Of a stretch of DNA of 64,000 nucleotides, positions 30,980 through 43,434 are shown piece after piece. Source of the DNA: Achatina immaculata. Lineage: Eukaryota; Mollusca; Gastropoda; Stylommatophora; Achatinidae. Position numbers and translations under genes: made by a program. The DNA is taken from NCBI GenBank assembly GCA_009760885.1, contig CM019709.1:31239713-31303712 (forward strand), in the 5' to 3' direction. The notes beneath the pieces are model-generated. The model was given only the letters and a program-made list of their open reading frames with translations. It was not told the DNA's origin and did no database searches. The first letter of the stretch is position 1. The number at the start of each line of letters is the position of its first letter.

Positions 30980-33900
30980 AATGGTGCAAAGGTGACTGCT
31001 TAGAGGAGCTAACGTGACTGATCTAAGGAGAAGAAAGGTAACTAATTAGGGGAGCTAACGTGACTGTTCTAATGGGATGAAAGGTAACTAATTAGGGGAC
31101 CTAATGTGACTGTTCTAATGGGAAGAAAGGTAACTGGGGGGGGGGGGGGGGCTAACGTGACTGTTATAAGGGAAAGAAAGGTAACTAATTAGGGGAGCTT
31201 ATGTGACTGTTCTAAGGGAAAGGTAACTAATTGGGGGGGGGGGGGAGCTAACATGATTATTATAAGGGAAAGAAAGGTAACTAATTAGGGGAGCTAACAT
31301 GATTATTATAAGGGGAACAAAGGTAACTAATTAGGGGGAGCTAACATGATTATTATAAGGGGAAGAAAGGTAACTAATTAGGGGAGCTAACATGATTATT
31401 ATAAGGGGAAGAAAGGTAACTAATTAGGGGAGCTAACATTACTGTTATAAGGGGAAGGTAACTAATTAGGGGAGCTAACATTACTGTTATAAGGGGAAGG
31501 TAACTAATTAGGGGAGCTAACATTACTGTTCTAAGGGAAAGGTAACTAATTAGGGGAGCTAACATTACTGTTATAAGGGGAAGAAAGGTAACTAATTAGG
31601 GGAGCTAACATGATTATTATAAGGGGAAGAAAGGTAACTAATTAGGGGGAGCTAACATGATTATTATAAGGGGAAGAAAGGTAACTAATTAGGGGGAGCT
31701 AACATGATTATTATAAGGGGAAAAAGGTAACTAATTAGGGGGAGCTAACATGATTATTATAAGGGGAACAAAGGTAACTAATTAGGGGGAGCTAACATGA
31801 TTATTATAAGGGGAACAAAGGTAACTAATTAGGGGGAGCTAACATGATTATTATAAGGGGAAGAAATGTAACTAATTAGGGGGAGCTAACATGATTATTA
31901 TAAGGGGAACAAAGGTAACTAATTAGGGGGAGCTAACATGATTATTATAAGGGGAAGAAATGTAACTAATTAGGGGGAGCTAACATGATTATTATAAGGG
32001 GAAGAAATGTAACTAATTAGGGGGAGCTAACATGATTATTATAAGGGGAAGAAATGTAACTAATTAGGGGGAGCTAACATGATTATTATAAGGGAAAGAA
32101 AGGTAACTAATTAGGGGGAGCTAACATGATTATTATAAGGGGAAGAAATGTAACTAATTAGGGGGAGCTAACATGATTATTATAAGGGGAAGAAAGGTAA
32201 CTAATTAGGGGGAGCTAACATGACTGTTATAAGGGGAAGAAAGGTAACTAATTAGGGGAGCTAACATTACTGTTATAAGGGGAAGAAAGGTAACTATTTA
32301 GGGGAGCTAACATTACTGTTATAAGGGGAAGAAAGGTAACTAATTAGGGGAGCTAACATGATTATTATAAGGGGAAGAAAGGTAACTAATTAGGGGAGCT
32401 AACATGATTATTATAAGGGGAAGAAAGGTAACTAATTAGGGGAGCTAACATGATTATTATAAGGGGAAGAAAGGTAACTAATTAGGGGAGCTAACATTAC
32501 TGTTATAAGGGGAAGGTAACTAATTAGGGGAGCTAACATTACTGTTATAAGGGGAAGGTAACTAATTAGGGGAGCTAACATTACTGTTCTAAGGGAAAGG
32601 TAACTAATTAGGGGAGCTAACATTACTGTTATAAGGGGAAGAAAGGTAACTAATTAGGGGAGCTAACATGATTATTATAAGGGGAAGAAAGGTAACTAAT
32701 TAGGGGGAGCTAACATGATTATTATAAGGGGAAGAAAGGTAACTAATTAGGGGGAGCTAACATGATTATTATAAGGGGAAGAAAGGTAACTAATTAGGGG
32801 GAGCTAACATGATTATTATAAGGGGAAAAAGGTAACTAATTAGGGGAGCTAACATGATTATTATAAGGGGAAGAAAGGTAACTAATTAGGGGGAGCTAAC
32901 ATGATTATTATAAGGGGAAGAAAGGTAACTAATTAGGGGGAGCTAACATGATTATTATAAGGGGAAGAAAGGTAACTAATTAGGGGGAGCTAACATGATT
33001 ATATAAGGGGAAGAAAGGTAACTAATTAGGGGGAGCTAACATGATTATTATAAGGGGAAGAAAGGTAACTAATTAGGGGAGCTAACATGACTGTTCTAAG
33101 GGAAAGAAAGGTAACTAATTAGGGGAGCTAGCATGACTGTTCTAAGGGAAAGAAAGGTAACTAATTAGGGGAACTAATGTGATTGTTCTAAGGGGAAGAA
33201 AGGTAACTAATTAGGGGGGCTAACATGACTGTTCTAAGGGAAAGAAAGGTAACTAATTAGGGGGAGCTAGCATGACTGTTCTAAGGGAAAGAAAGGTAAC
33301 TAATTAGGGGAGCTAATGTGATTGTTCTAAGGGGAAGAAAGGTAACTAATTAGGGGGGCTAACATGACTGTTCTAAGGGAAAGAAAGGTAACTAATTAGG
33401 GGGAGCTAACATGACTGTTCTAAGGGGAAGAAAGGTAACTAATTAGGGGAGCTAACATGATTATTATAAGGGGAAGAAAGGTAACTAATTAGGGGGAGCT
33501 AACATGATTATTATAAGGGGAAGAAAGGTAACTAATTAGGGGGAGCTAACATGATTATTATAAGGGGAAGAAAGGTAACTAATTAGGGGAAGCTAACATG
33601 ATTATTATAAGGGGAAGAAAGGTAACTAATCAGGGGAGCTAACATGATTATTATAATGGGAAGAAAGGTAACTAATTAGGGGAGCTAACATGATTATTAT
33701 AAGAGGAAGAAAGGTAAATAATTAGGGGAGCTAACATGATTATTATAAGGGGAAGAAAGGTAACTAATTAGGGGGAGCTAACATGATTATTATAAGGGGA
33801 AGAAAGGTAATTAATTGGGGGGGGGCTAACATGATTATTATAAGGGGAAGAAATGTAACTAATTAGGGGAGCTAACATGATTATTATAAGGGGAAGAAAT

Positions 33901-34410
33901 GTAACTAATTAGGGGAGCTAACATGATTATTATAAGGGGAAGAAATGTAACTAATTAGGGGAGCTAACATGATTATTATAAGGGGAAGAAATGTAACTAA
34001 TTAGGGGAGCTAACATGACTGTTCTAAGGGAAAGAAAGGTAACTAATTAGGGGAGCTAGCATGACTGTTCTAAGGGAAAGAAAGGTAACTAATTAGGGGA
34101 GCTAGCATGACTGTTCTAAGGGAAAGAAAGGTAACTAATTAGGGGAGCTAACATGACTGTTCTAAGGGAAAGAAAGGTAACTAATTAGGGGAGCTAGCAT
34201 GACTGTTCTAAGGGAAAGAAAGGTAACTAATTATGGGAGCTAACATGACTGTTCTAAGGGAAAGAAAGGTAACTAATTAGGGGAGCTAACATGACTGTTC
34301 TAAGGGAAAGAAAGGTAACTAATTAGGGGAGCTAACATGACTGTTCTAAGGGAAAGAAAGGTAACTAATTAGGGGGGCTAACGTGACTGTTCTAAATGGA
34401 GTAACGGTGA
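30980..34410. repeat. 3.4-kb minisatellite, 46-47-bp unit, more than 70 copies
   Basis: Unit ggtaactaattaggggagct then aacatgattattataagggg and aagaaa. Variants differ by one G in the G run, by tgactgttctaaggg against tgattattataaggg, and by loss of agaaa. Edge copies are most diverged, the middle most uniform. Two stretches about 1,058 bp apart (31374 and 32432) repeat the same order of variants. It lies downstream of the CCNDBP1-like gene. Confidence 0.97.
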
Positions 34411-34689
34411 CTAAAGTGACAAAAGGGCTGATGAATCTTACTTTATCAGTGTGCTTCTGGTAGGGGAGTTATGTGCTCCCTTTAGCTTGGCTGAATGGAG
34501 TAGGGCTTGGCTGTTGGCCCTTGGTGGTGGAGTCTGCCATAATGCTCATTTTTGGAGGGTCCATTACTGTGGCTAACCATTAACCCATTTTCCATTTGAT
34601 GTGGAGTTTGCCTTCAGCATCTTCATGGCTTCAGCTGCAGAGAACAACCATTTGCAGCTGCAGAAAGATCAGAGGAAAAAAAGAACAAG

Positions 34690-35105
34690 ATTTATACTTG
34701 AAGTCTCCATAAGTTAATTCTATTCACATGTAAATTTTAAGATGAAAACCAAATACAAACATTTGAGAATAGAATCCTGAAAAGAATTTATAGGCTGGTA
34801 AGAGACCCTATAACACAAAAATGAAAGATAAGAAATAAGAAAGAAATCTGCACATTGTTTAACTCTCTGCTTATAACAGCCATTATGAAAAATAACAGAC
34901 TGAGGTGGTTTGTGCATTCAGAGAGAATAGAGGAGGATAGACCAACAAAGATGGCCTGTACAGAAGTAATGAAAGGGGATAGACCAAGAGGCAGATCTAG
35001 GAGAAGATATGTGCTCTTAGAACTGACAGATTGACAACTGGCAAGGAAAGGTCAAGAACAGAGAGGAATGCAGATGTGTCTTGTCTGCAGCAGTGAGCCT
35101 CAATG
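34690..35105 (+). mobile_element. LINE family F degenerate copy
   Basis: Plus-strand pieces give a FENRILKRIYRLVRDP-like stretch, MKNNRLRWFVHSERIEED, PRGRSRRRY and VCSSEPQWF, parallel to RLCWLGHVERMEENR and AMSLGKL of the copy at 20095-20890. Confidence 0.65.
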
Positions 35106-35139
35106 GTTCATACATATATATTTTATATATATGAATATA

Positions 35140-35398
35140 TAAATACAGATTATTCTGGCTGGGGCATGTAGATATAATGGAAGAGAACAGACAAACGAAA
35201 GTGATGTATGCATAAGAGATGAGGGAAACAAGACCAAGGGGGTAAACCAAGACAGAGATGGAAAGACAACATAGAAGAGGATATAAAAGAAACTGGTGTC
35301 ACCAACTGGAGAGAGAAGATTAGGAATAGAGAGGAATGGAGGCGAACTTTATCTGCAGCAATGAGCCTTAATGGGTTGGAAAGTTGAAGAAGAATATA
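35140..35398 (+). mobile_element. LINE family F second degenerate copy
   Basis: gattattctggctggggcat, then agagaacagacaaacgaaag and agatggaaagacaacataga closely follow the family F copy at 20640-20880, ending at gttgaagaagaatatatg. Frames are broken. Confidence 0.78.
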
Positions 35399-35406
35399 TG
35401 TATATA

Positions 35407-35441
<35 letters not shown>

Positions 35442-35442
35442 T
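35398..35442. repeat. (TA)/(TG) microsatellite at the family F tail
   Basis: atatatgtatatatgtgtgt then a pure (TA)n run directly follow the family F 3' end. Confidence 0.9.
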
Positions 35443-36039
35443 TAATGTGTCTGTATTGGTTCTGGTCTAAGATCACAACTTCCAAGAATGCTAGGGTTGA
35501 AACCCATTTTTTTTCTGCTCTACTGACTATAGCAAAGAAAAATCTCACAGGCTTTCAGAGGTGAACATTGTTTTTCAGCATGTGTGTCCAAGTTATAAAC
35601 CACTTTTTATATTCAAGTCCCTTCTCCCAGCTTTTCTTGCTAAAGGTAACACTGTAGAAATGAGCCGTTATGTTTGCTTTCTCTGAACTGACCTCTCCTT
35701 TTGACTGCCTGTATTGGTGAAAATGGATGTTTTGTAAAACAATTCTGGGCATCAGCTGAATATAACAGAATCTGTATGCGAGAGAGATGGCATAGTATGT
35801 AACTCTGCTGTTAAAAGAAAGATTCTTGAAAATAAATTCCGAGTTCTCTTTTGTGTTTCTGAATGAAGTAGTATTGGGAATATTGACTGGGAAATTTTTG
35901 TTTTAACTTTTACTGCTATGAACCATTTAAATCACTTTATAACAAATGTCAAGAAAAAAGAGTAAACAGCTACAGTAATATGGTTTTGTTTCATAGCTGG
36001 AGTTGATTATTTTAAACTGCCATAAATACTACAAATTTT

Positions 36040-38098
36040 ACATCCTTCCCATGCTACAGTTCACCAAGTTTTCCTGTTTTCGGCAAGCTTTTCAGCCTCA
36101 TCGAGGGATTTTATGCCTACTAATTTGTTATCTCTTAACAACGTCCTCTTTAGAGTTTCATGTGGTTGACCTCTTTTTCTTCTGCTTGTTGTGTTTCACT
36201 TGATAGTTTGTTTTGGGATCCTCTGACTGTTTCTTCTCACACGTGACCGACATATTCAATCTCGTTTTTCTGACCACCCTTGAGACAGGCTGTTGTTTGT
36301 TCATCTTATCTCTTCATTGATCTTAAATTTGTTCCACTTTATACCAGGTATTTTCCTCAGGCGTTTCTTTTCAAAAGAGTCTAATTTCTTGTCTGTTTCT
36401 TTAGTTGATTTCCAGCTTTCGCATGCATAAATGAGGGTGGATATTACATTTGAATTGAATAATCTTAACTTAGTTTTTGTGCTTATAACTTTTGAGTGCT
36501 GTATGTTCTCAGGCTTCTTGAAAGTCAATGCTGCTTTCGCAATTCAAATTCTAACTTCCTTTCTGGTGTCACCATCCTGGTCTATGTAGCTGCTGAGGTA
36601 TGCAAATTGGTGTACTTCTTCAACAGCTGTTCCTTCTACACATATTTTTCCTTATTGATTAATGAGAAGTTTCATTATTTTTGTTTTTCCTTGTTAATTT
36701 CAGGTCCTATTTTACTAGCAAGTGAAGACAGGGTATTTGTTTTTTCTTGCATGGAATTCACATTGTCACTGATAAGAGTTATGTCATCTGTAAAATCAAC
36801 ATCATCTAGTTGGGTCCCATGTACCTAATCAGTGCCCGTTTTACCATGTGCAGCATTTTTTTCATTATGAAGTCTATGGCAATTTAAAAAAGCAAGGGAG
36901 GTAGCATACATCCTTGTGTCATGCTTGTTTCAGTGCGTTTCAATCTGGAACCATTCGCTGATTCCTTCTTCTGTGTTGACTGCACAAACATATCCGTTGT
37001 AGAGATCCTTAATGATGTTGACAGTTTTAGATGGTATTCCATCAAGTCTTAAAGTTCTCCACATTGAATCTCTGTGTATGCTATCAAATGCCTTTTTAAA
37101 GTCTGTGAAATTCAGTATTAATGGTTTTTGCTTTTCAGTATGTTCTTCAAGTATTATTCTTAGAGTAAAGATCTGGTTGAGGCATCTTCTCCCTTTTCGA
37201 AATCCTTGTTCTCTCATTGCACTATCCACTATATCATTAATTCTATTCAGAAAGACTGCAAAATACTTTTGACACAACTGATAGTAAGGTTACTCCTCTC
37301 CAGTTATTGCAGTCACTAAGATTGCTTTTTTGTGGTATTTTAACAATGATTCATTTTTTCCATTTAGAAGGGACCTTTTCTTCTTTCCATACTTTATTAA
37401 ACATTTTACAGTTGTCTCATGTTGTCACTGTTAATAGCTTTTAACATTTTGACTGTTATTTCATCTTCACCTGCAGCTTTGTTGTCAGCCGTTAGATTCA
37501 TTGCTGTTTCAGTTTCAGTCAATGTAATTTCATCTAGATTGACATTTAGTTGTGGGGTTGGTAAATCGGTTTTAAGGTTTATCAATTCTTTTAGGTGTGG
37601 TTGATTAAGTATTTCATGGAAGTGTCCAGCCCATCATTGCTTTTGGTCTTGATTTTAATAGGGTGCCAGTTTTGCTAAGGATTGATCTTTCTGTGGATGT
37701 AATAGTACCTGTTAGCCTCTTTTGTATGTTATATTTAGTTTTAATGTGTCCTATTTTTGCCTGCTTTCTTTGCCATATTTTCTGTGTATTCTCTTTTATC
37801 CCTTCTAGCTGAATTTTTGTGCTTTATTGTCCAGTTCTTTGTGTGTTACCTTTGCCAAATCTTTTCCAAGATCTGCCTTTACATTCAGCATGTCTAATTT
37901 GGCTGCTCGTCTGTCATGTATGTACTTCCATGTGTTTTCTGATATCCATGCTCTGTGTGTGTGTGCGCGCGCGCGCAGAGTCCAGCACTTGCTTTTGCTG
38001 CTGTGATTATGGCTGTGCTGTAAAAATTCCATAATTCATGTTTATCTGTCTCATCTACCTCACTGAGTGTTGTGAAATGATTGGTAAGTTCCAGATTG
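36040..38098 (-). mobile_element. LINE family C, old degenerate copy
   Basis: Parallel to 16998-19356 almost throughout. Minus-strand pieces include AGFRKGR-like GFRKGRRCLNQIFTLRIILE (near 37180), LILNFTDFKKAFDSIHRDSM, GIPSKTVNIIKDLYNGYVCA, KLRLFNSNVISTLIYACESW (near 36450) and AAKLDMLNVKADLGKD (near 37880). Many stops and indels, plus a (GTGC) insertion near 37955-37977, mark it as old. Where family C at 18118 lacks an A, this copy has it. Confidence 0.88.
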
Positions 38099-38431
38099 AA
38101 TCCCCCTTTCCCCTTCAGTCTAGAGTCGCCTCAAGGTGGGTCTCAGAATAAGGTTGTAAGCCTTATGCCCAACTCCCGGTTCAGAATATGTGATGAATCA
38201 AGCGAAATCCCGCTAAATTTTGCATGTTGGCAAGAACGTTAGAAAAACGCCTGCCATCTTGCACGTCACGTGAAAATGACTAAAAATAGCCACATGTCAT
38301 TTCCCAGTAACACATGGTTGCCTTAATGAATGATGGCATTTTGTGGGGTCCTATTTGAATAGTGGATATTAACTCAGAGTTAGTTGCCTCTGCTCCACCA
38401 AGTTAAATTATACAGATGGTACAGCAATGTG

Positions 38432-38692
38432 ATGTCTGAGTGGCGAAGTGATTAGCGCACAGGTCTCTCGCGGCGAATGTCGGGGGGTTCGAATCCAGCC
38501 AAGGGCACCCCAGTCGCCCAGCTGTAGAAATGGGAAGCTGACTTCTTCTGGAGTTAGGGAAGAAAGGGCGCCCAGGCGTGATACTGACCATATCACCCTC
38601 TAGTGTGCTGACAGGTCAAGGAAAATGTGGGCACTAACATCATATCCCTATGTACCTCTAAGGCATGTCAGGATTGCCATTACTTTTTTACT
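38432..38692 (+). mobile_element. tRNA-derived SINE (full head)
   Basis: Head ctgagtggcgaagtgattag then cgcac (box A) and gggttcgaatcc (box B, 38485-38496). The body has ccagctgtagaaatgggaag and ctgacttcttctggagttag, and the tail has gggcactaacatcatatccc then cctctaaggcatgtcaggat. Well preserved. Confidence 0.9.
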
Positions 38693-38721
38693 TTTTTTTA
38701 CAGCAATCTCCTATGAAATGG

Positions 38722-38962
38722 AGGTCTAAATGGTGCAGTGTTTAGTATGCCTGTCTCTCACATGTAGGTTGGTGGTTTGGGTCTGGCTGGAAACATCCTC
38801 GTCACGGAGATATAGAAATGTGCAGACAGATCCTTCTGGAGTTGAGAAAGAAGTCAGCCAGGTACGATGTTGACCACATAATCCTCCAGCGTGTCATCAG
38901 GTCAAGGACAATTCCGATACTAACACCATATCCATGAGCCCCTCTCTGGCATGATGGGACTA
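38722..38962 (+). mobile_element. tRNA-derived SINE, degenerate, tandem to the previous one
   Basis: ggtctaaatggtgcagtgtt then tggtttgggtctggctgg replace the box A and B regions; the body (cttctggagttgagaaagaa) and tail (actaacaccatatccatgag) match the neighbour at 38432. Confidence 0.75.
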
Positions 38963-39265
38963 CATTTCACGGTGCATCATAAATTTTCATTGTACTCTAT
39001 CTCAGCATTATCTGTTGGCCTCCTTTTATCTGTATGTTCATGTTTTTCCTGGAGATGGGGAGATCTTGAATTCTTGTTTTAACCCTTTTCTGTCGTGTCT
39101 CATTTCTTAATATTTCCTAAGCCAAATTTCTCGTATTTGAGAAGTTCTGAACCAGTAACAGTCACAGCTCCGTGAACTATACTGTTTTAACTCCTTCACT
39201 CTGGCATTAATTTCCGTGCTCAGCCAGAATAACGTTTGAAGAGAAATGTTACCCCGATGAAGTTG

Positions 39266-39545
39266 CCGCTAGAAGAAGGTTGGCTAGTAAAGAGGATTAA
39301 ACAGAGAAAACTTAGATATTTTGGACACATTAAACGTCATTATAATCTAGAGAAGACCATCTTTGAAGGGTACATAATGGGAAAAAGAGAGGAAGACCAA
39401 GGCGAAGATGGCTGCAAGATATCGTTGATAATCTGCAAATGGATGCATCAGCAGCAGGGCATTTTGCTTACAACCGAGAGGCCTACAAGAGAGCTGTTAG
39501 GGAGGCAAAGTTCCACAAGGGACATGCACATGACTGACTGACTGG
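39266..39545 (+). mobile_element. LINE family B 3' end
   Basis: Reads EEGWLVKRIKQRKLRYFGHI then YNLEKTIFEGYIMGKR, followed by a frameshift and atggatgcatcagcagcagg, ending gggacatgcacatgactgac with a (TGAC)n tail. It directly abuts repeat N. Confidence 0.85.
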
Positions 39546-39875
39546 GTTGACGCTGTCCGATGAGGCAATCAGCGACCCATTGCTCATATGCCAGCGTCAG
39601 GGTTAGCGAACCATAACTGACCAAGACCCTGTCTCACCTCTCCGTGGTACCCCCAGTAACAGGCCTAGCCTGGCTAACGGAACAGGGATCGCCATACTCC
39701 CCATGGTGGTGGAGTCTGATAAAGAAGCATTGCACATCCTCTGCTTTTTAGCTGTACTCCAGGACTGAGAAAGTAGCCGCTATAACCTGCTCCCATGCCG
39801 ATATGATGCTGTGCCTCAACATCTCTACACCACCGGCTGCAAAGAACAGCTCTCAGTTACAGACAGTTCGTACAA
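39546..39875 (+). repeat. Dispersed non-coding repeat N, best copy
   Basis: Shares long blocks with 45718-45962: catatgccagcgtcagggtt, gaccaagaccctgtctcacc, ggtggtggagtctgataaag and gatatgatgctgtgcctcaa. Another diverged copy lies at 49850-50050. No protein, box A/B or terminal repeats seen. Confidence 0.75.
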
Positions 39876-40859
39876 GTACAAATGAGCTGGGTTAGAAATG
39901 CGCTACTTTATGTTTTAGTTAGACTTTGCCTAAATGTCGCTACGAGCATTGATGCATATAGGACGTGTAAGTGTTGTTTTGAAGTGATAGAGTTAAAGTG
40001 ATCAGAAACTGTTAAGAAATTTGGATTTCCGACATAACATCACTTCTAAGGACATGAATGAGTTGATTCTTTTACCAAATGGAACATTTCTTTAATCCGT
40101 GTAACTGTTGATAAATGTAATTGAAAAAAAAAACCTCTTAGTATTTGTAGATTATTTGTCATGCTCTGCTACATTTGTGTTCATTTTTTTAACATAATAT
40201 CAAAAAGTTCAAATAACTTCTGTTCAGTTCATTAGCAGCTTGATGAAAACATTTTTATGAAATCGGGAAAACATGACACATATGTGCTTACATAAAATAG
40301 TATTCATCAAGAAATATGTTTGGGAACATTTTTTTTTCATTCATTTTTGTTTGTTTTCTTTGTCTATTCTACCGTAATAAGGACAGCCCGCTGGGAATTT
40401 GTGTGGCATCATTTTTTAAACTGATTTTGTTTTTTTTGGGTAACTTTTTTGGATTTTCTCCATATTTTATTTCACAGCGCTTGACAATATTAATATCTTA
40501 ACTTTTAGAACTGGCCAGTTTTATTTTGTTCTGTATCAAAAGTTCATAGAAGTGTTAAATAGAAGTTGTGCCATTGCTCTGAAGGATTCTGCGTCTCCAG
40601 CATCTCTTATTTAACTAGGACATCCAGGAAAACAGTTACTGTTTCATTAAAAAAAAATTTTTTATTCATTTGTTCACTCACTTGCTCTGTAATAGATGCA
40701 TGTCTCTTTGTCCTGGTACTGGGTTTCACAATGCTATCTTGTTTTTCCCTTCATTTACTGAGAGCCATGTACGTGGGGATAATTAGGTCTATCTCTCATT
40801 ATAAGGAGATATTCGTTATCTTTGGTGGCTGTTTTCTTCCACAGTAATGTGTCAAGTAC

Positions 40860-41012
40860 CCATTTCTATATCTGGGTCAGTTGGGAGACATTAGTAATGG
40901 GACATGAACACACCGCCTTCCAGGGGTCAGGTCATAATTTCTGTTTCTAGATCATTTGGAAGACATCGGTAGTGGGATATGAACCCACAAACTGCCGTTG
41001 AATCAACTGCGT
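40860..41012 (-). mobile_element. SINE-like relic
   Basis: acccatttctatatctgggt and gatatgaacccacaaactgc resemble the SINE body (acccatttctacagctgggt) and a decayed box B. It also contains an internal echo (gacattagtaatgggacatg / gacatcggtagtgggatatg). Confidence 0.4.
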
Positions 41013-41035
41013 GGTGGGGGCGGGGGGTGGAATCT

Positions 41036-41168
41036 TACATCCTTCCCGTGCCGTTAAACGTCACCTAAGGCTCGCATAGTAGCTTGCCAAGATTTCCTGT
41101 TTTCTGCGAGCTCTTCACCCTCAGCAAGGGATGTTATTCCCACTAAACCGGCCTCTCTTAACAATGAG
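41036..41168 (-). mobile_element. LINE family C 3' terminal fragment
   Basis: tacatccttcccgtgccgtt then aaacgtcacctaaggctcgc matches 17015-17050, and the reverse translation gives AENRKSWQATMRALGDV as in the end of family C. Confidence 0.78.
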
Positions 41169-41359
41169 ATGCTCAATCGAGCATCAGGGGATGGAATCGG
41201 CAGTGGAAAATGAATCGGCAGCGTTCCAGATGAGAAGACATGACACCTTATACTAAAGTTATCCTGTGTCCTCTGCGTAATTTGGGTAAAATTGTACAGC
41301 ATTCTCCCATCCATTAGATTGTTACAGAAAAGTAAATAGCAGTATCATGCCAGGAGGCA

Positions 41360-41516
41360 TCTAAGGAATATCATGCCAGTGCCCATACTTTCCTAGCCTT
41401 AGTGAGGGTGATGTGGTCACAGCTGGGGTGACAGGGGCACCTTTAACTGGATTCAAACTACCGACATTCGCCATGAGAGGCTAGTACTCTATCCACTTCA
41501 CCACTCGCCCGCCCTA
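41360..41516 (-). mobile_element. tRNA-derived SINE fragment
   Basis: The minus strand has GAGTGGTGAAGTGGATAGAG (box A) and AGTTTGAATCC (box B, 41449-41459) with the tail motif cctaga-like ggcatctaaggaatatc at 41364. The body is shortened. Confidence 0.75.
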
Positions 41517-41561
41517 TTGAAGAGTAATATAGAAACAGTGTTATTTTATGATTCTTGGTCG

Positions 41562-41618
41562 TGTGTGTACACACACACACACACACTCACACACACACAC
41601 ATATATATATATATATAA
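41562..41618. repeat. (CA)n/(TA)n microsatellite
   Basis: gtgtacacacacacacacac, then cacacacacac and (AT)n. Confidence 0.95.
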
Positions 41619-41830
41619 TTGCAGCATACGAGATGTAAGCTTGTTGAAAGTTTTCATATACAGTACGTAAATTGATGAGAAAAACAAATTAAGAAATTTG
41701 TCTGAGAAGTTATAGAAATTTAGCTAAGCCATGAGGAAAATATAACCAGAAGTCTGGAAATTTACTGAGCCATGTGTAGTACTAGATTTTAAATACATAA
41801 AACCACTGATTTCACATTTCTCATCCATTT

Positions 41831-42681
41831 CTCTCTGAACCTTAAGTGCCCAGGGCACATGGGGCTTCCGCAAGGGTTTTCCACAAATGCCTGTCCTTCG
41901 CCTTTTTTTCTGCTTTTGCTCAGGTGAGCCCTCTATTGCTCAACATCCTTTCTGTTGTTCATCTCCATGTCTCTTTTCGGTCTACCCTTACTTCTGTTCC
42001 CCTGTGGTGTCCATCTTAGTGTTATTTTTGGTAGTGAGTCATCAGACAAACGCAAAAGATTACAATGGACCCTTGACACAGTGCTGGAGGACCTGGACTT
42101 TGCGGACGACATTTGTCTACTATCAAGCAGCCACAAAGAAATGCAAGATAAAATAAACAAGCTAACTCAGAATGCAAACAACATAGGACTAAAGATCAAC
42201 GTAGGAAAGACAAAGTTAATGAAGCAAAATATGAACAACAGAAATGTACTGAGAGTAGACAGCAAGTTAGTGGAGGAGGTCAACGAATTTGTATACCTTG
42301 GCAGTAAAGTAGTAGAAAATAGAGACAGCACAGGGGACATCAACAGTAGACTTACTAGAGCAAACCAGGCTTTTGCAGTGCTGCAGACTATATGAACATC
42401 TAAAAAAAAAAAACTAAGCATAAATACGAAAATCAGGATATTTAAGAGTAATGTTCTAAGTGTACTACTCTATGGAAGTGAATGCTGGAAAATCACCAAA
42501 ACCATAGAGAACAAACTAAATTATTTCCAGACTAAATGTTTACGAAGAATTAGAAAAATATTTTGGCCAAACACCATAAGAAATAACATCTTTCTGGCAG
42601 AAATGCAGATGAGGCCACTGACAGCAATTATTGAGGAAAGACTCTGGCGATGGTTGGGACATGTGCTCCGAATGATTGACA
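41831..42681 (-). mobile_element. LINE family A with 5' inversion (twin-primed insertion)
   Basis: Two oppositely oriented parts. 41831 to about 42053 is minus strand and encodes the 3' part (DSLPKITLRWTPQGNRSKGR and onward). About 42054-42681 is plus strand and encodes the part just before it: LEDLDFADDICLLSSSHKEM, NANNIGLKINVGKTKLM, NEFVYLGSKVVENR and LWRWLGHVLRMID. The break falls at the same point of the element on both sides. A 12-bp duplication with one mismatch flanks the whole: tctcatccattt (41819-41830) and tctcgtccattt (42682-42693). Thus it is one insertion. Confidence 0.93.
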
Positions 42682-42794
42682 TCTCGTCCATTTAATGACA
42701 TAAATTTGCTGTATTCTTCAACATGAGACAATTCAGAAGCGGTTGGTAAGCAGTTGTCTACCCTTGGTGTAAAAACAGTCACCATTCACAGTCA

Positions 42795-43412
42795 CTGTCA
42801 TAAAGTCGCAGCCATCGTTAGTACCGTATGTGATCCACTCGGCCATCATTAGTACCGTATGTGACCCACTCGGCCATCATTAGTACCGTATGTGACCCAC
42901 TCAGCCATCATTAGTACCGTATGTGACCCACTCGGCCATCATTAGTACCATGTGTGACCCACTCGGCCATCATTAGTACCGTATGTGACCCACTCGGCCA
43001 TCATTAGTACCGTGTGTGTCCCACTCAACCATCATTAGTATCGTGTGTGACCCACTCAGCCATCATTAGTACCGTGTGTGTCCCACTCAGCCATCATTAG
43101 TACCGTGTGTGTCCCATTCAGCCATCATTAGTACCGTGTGTGACCCACTCAGCCATCATTAGTACCGTGTGTGCCCCACTCAGCCATCATTAGTACCGTG
43201 TGTGACCCACTCAGCCATCATTAGTACTGTGTGTGTCCCACTCAGCCATCATTAGTACCGTATGTGACCCACTCGGCCATCATTAGTACCGTGTGTGACC
43301 CACTCAGCCATCATTAGTACCGTGTGTGTCCCACTCAGCCATCATTAGTACCGTTTGTGTCCCACTCAAGCCATCATTAGTACCGTGTGTGTTCCACTCA
43401 AGCCATAAATGC
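42795..43412. repeat. Minisatellite, 31-bp unit, about 20 copies
   Basis: Unit ccatcattagtaccgtatgt then gacccactcgg; later copies change to ccgtgtgtgtcccactcag. Arrays run up to a Tc1 remnant. Confidence 0.95.
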
Positions 43413-43434
43413 AGTCTTGGCATCAGCGTCTCAT

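Noticed and set aside
30980..34410. CRISPR-like array or satellite-encoded RNA
   Set aside because: Repeats are contiguous with no unique spacers, in a eukaryotic context; it is an ordinary minisatellite.
35555..35752. Minus-strand 65-residue ORF
   Set aside because: No family, no splice or promoter support, typical chance length in AT-rich DNA.
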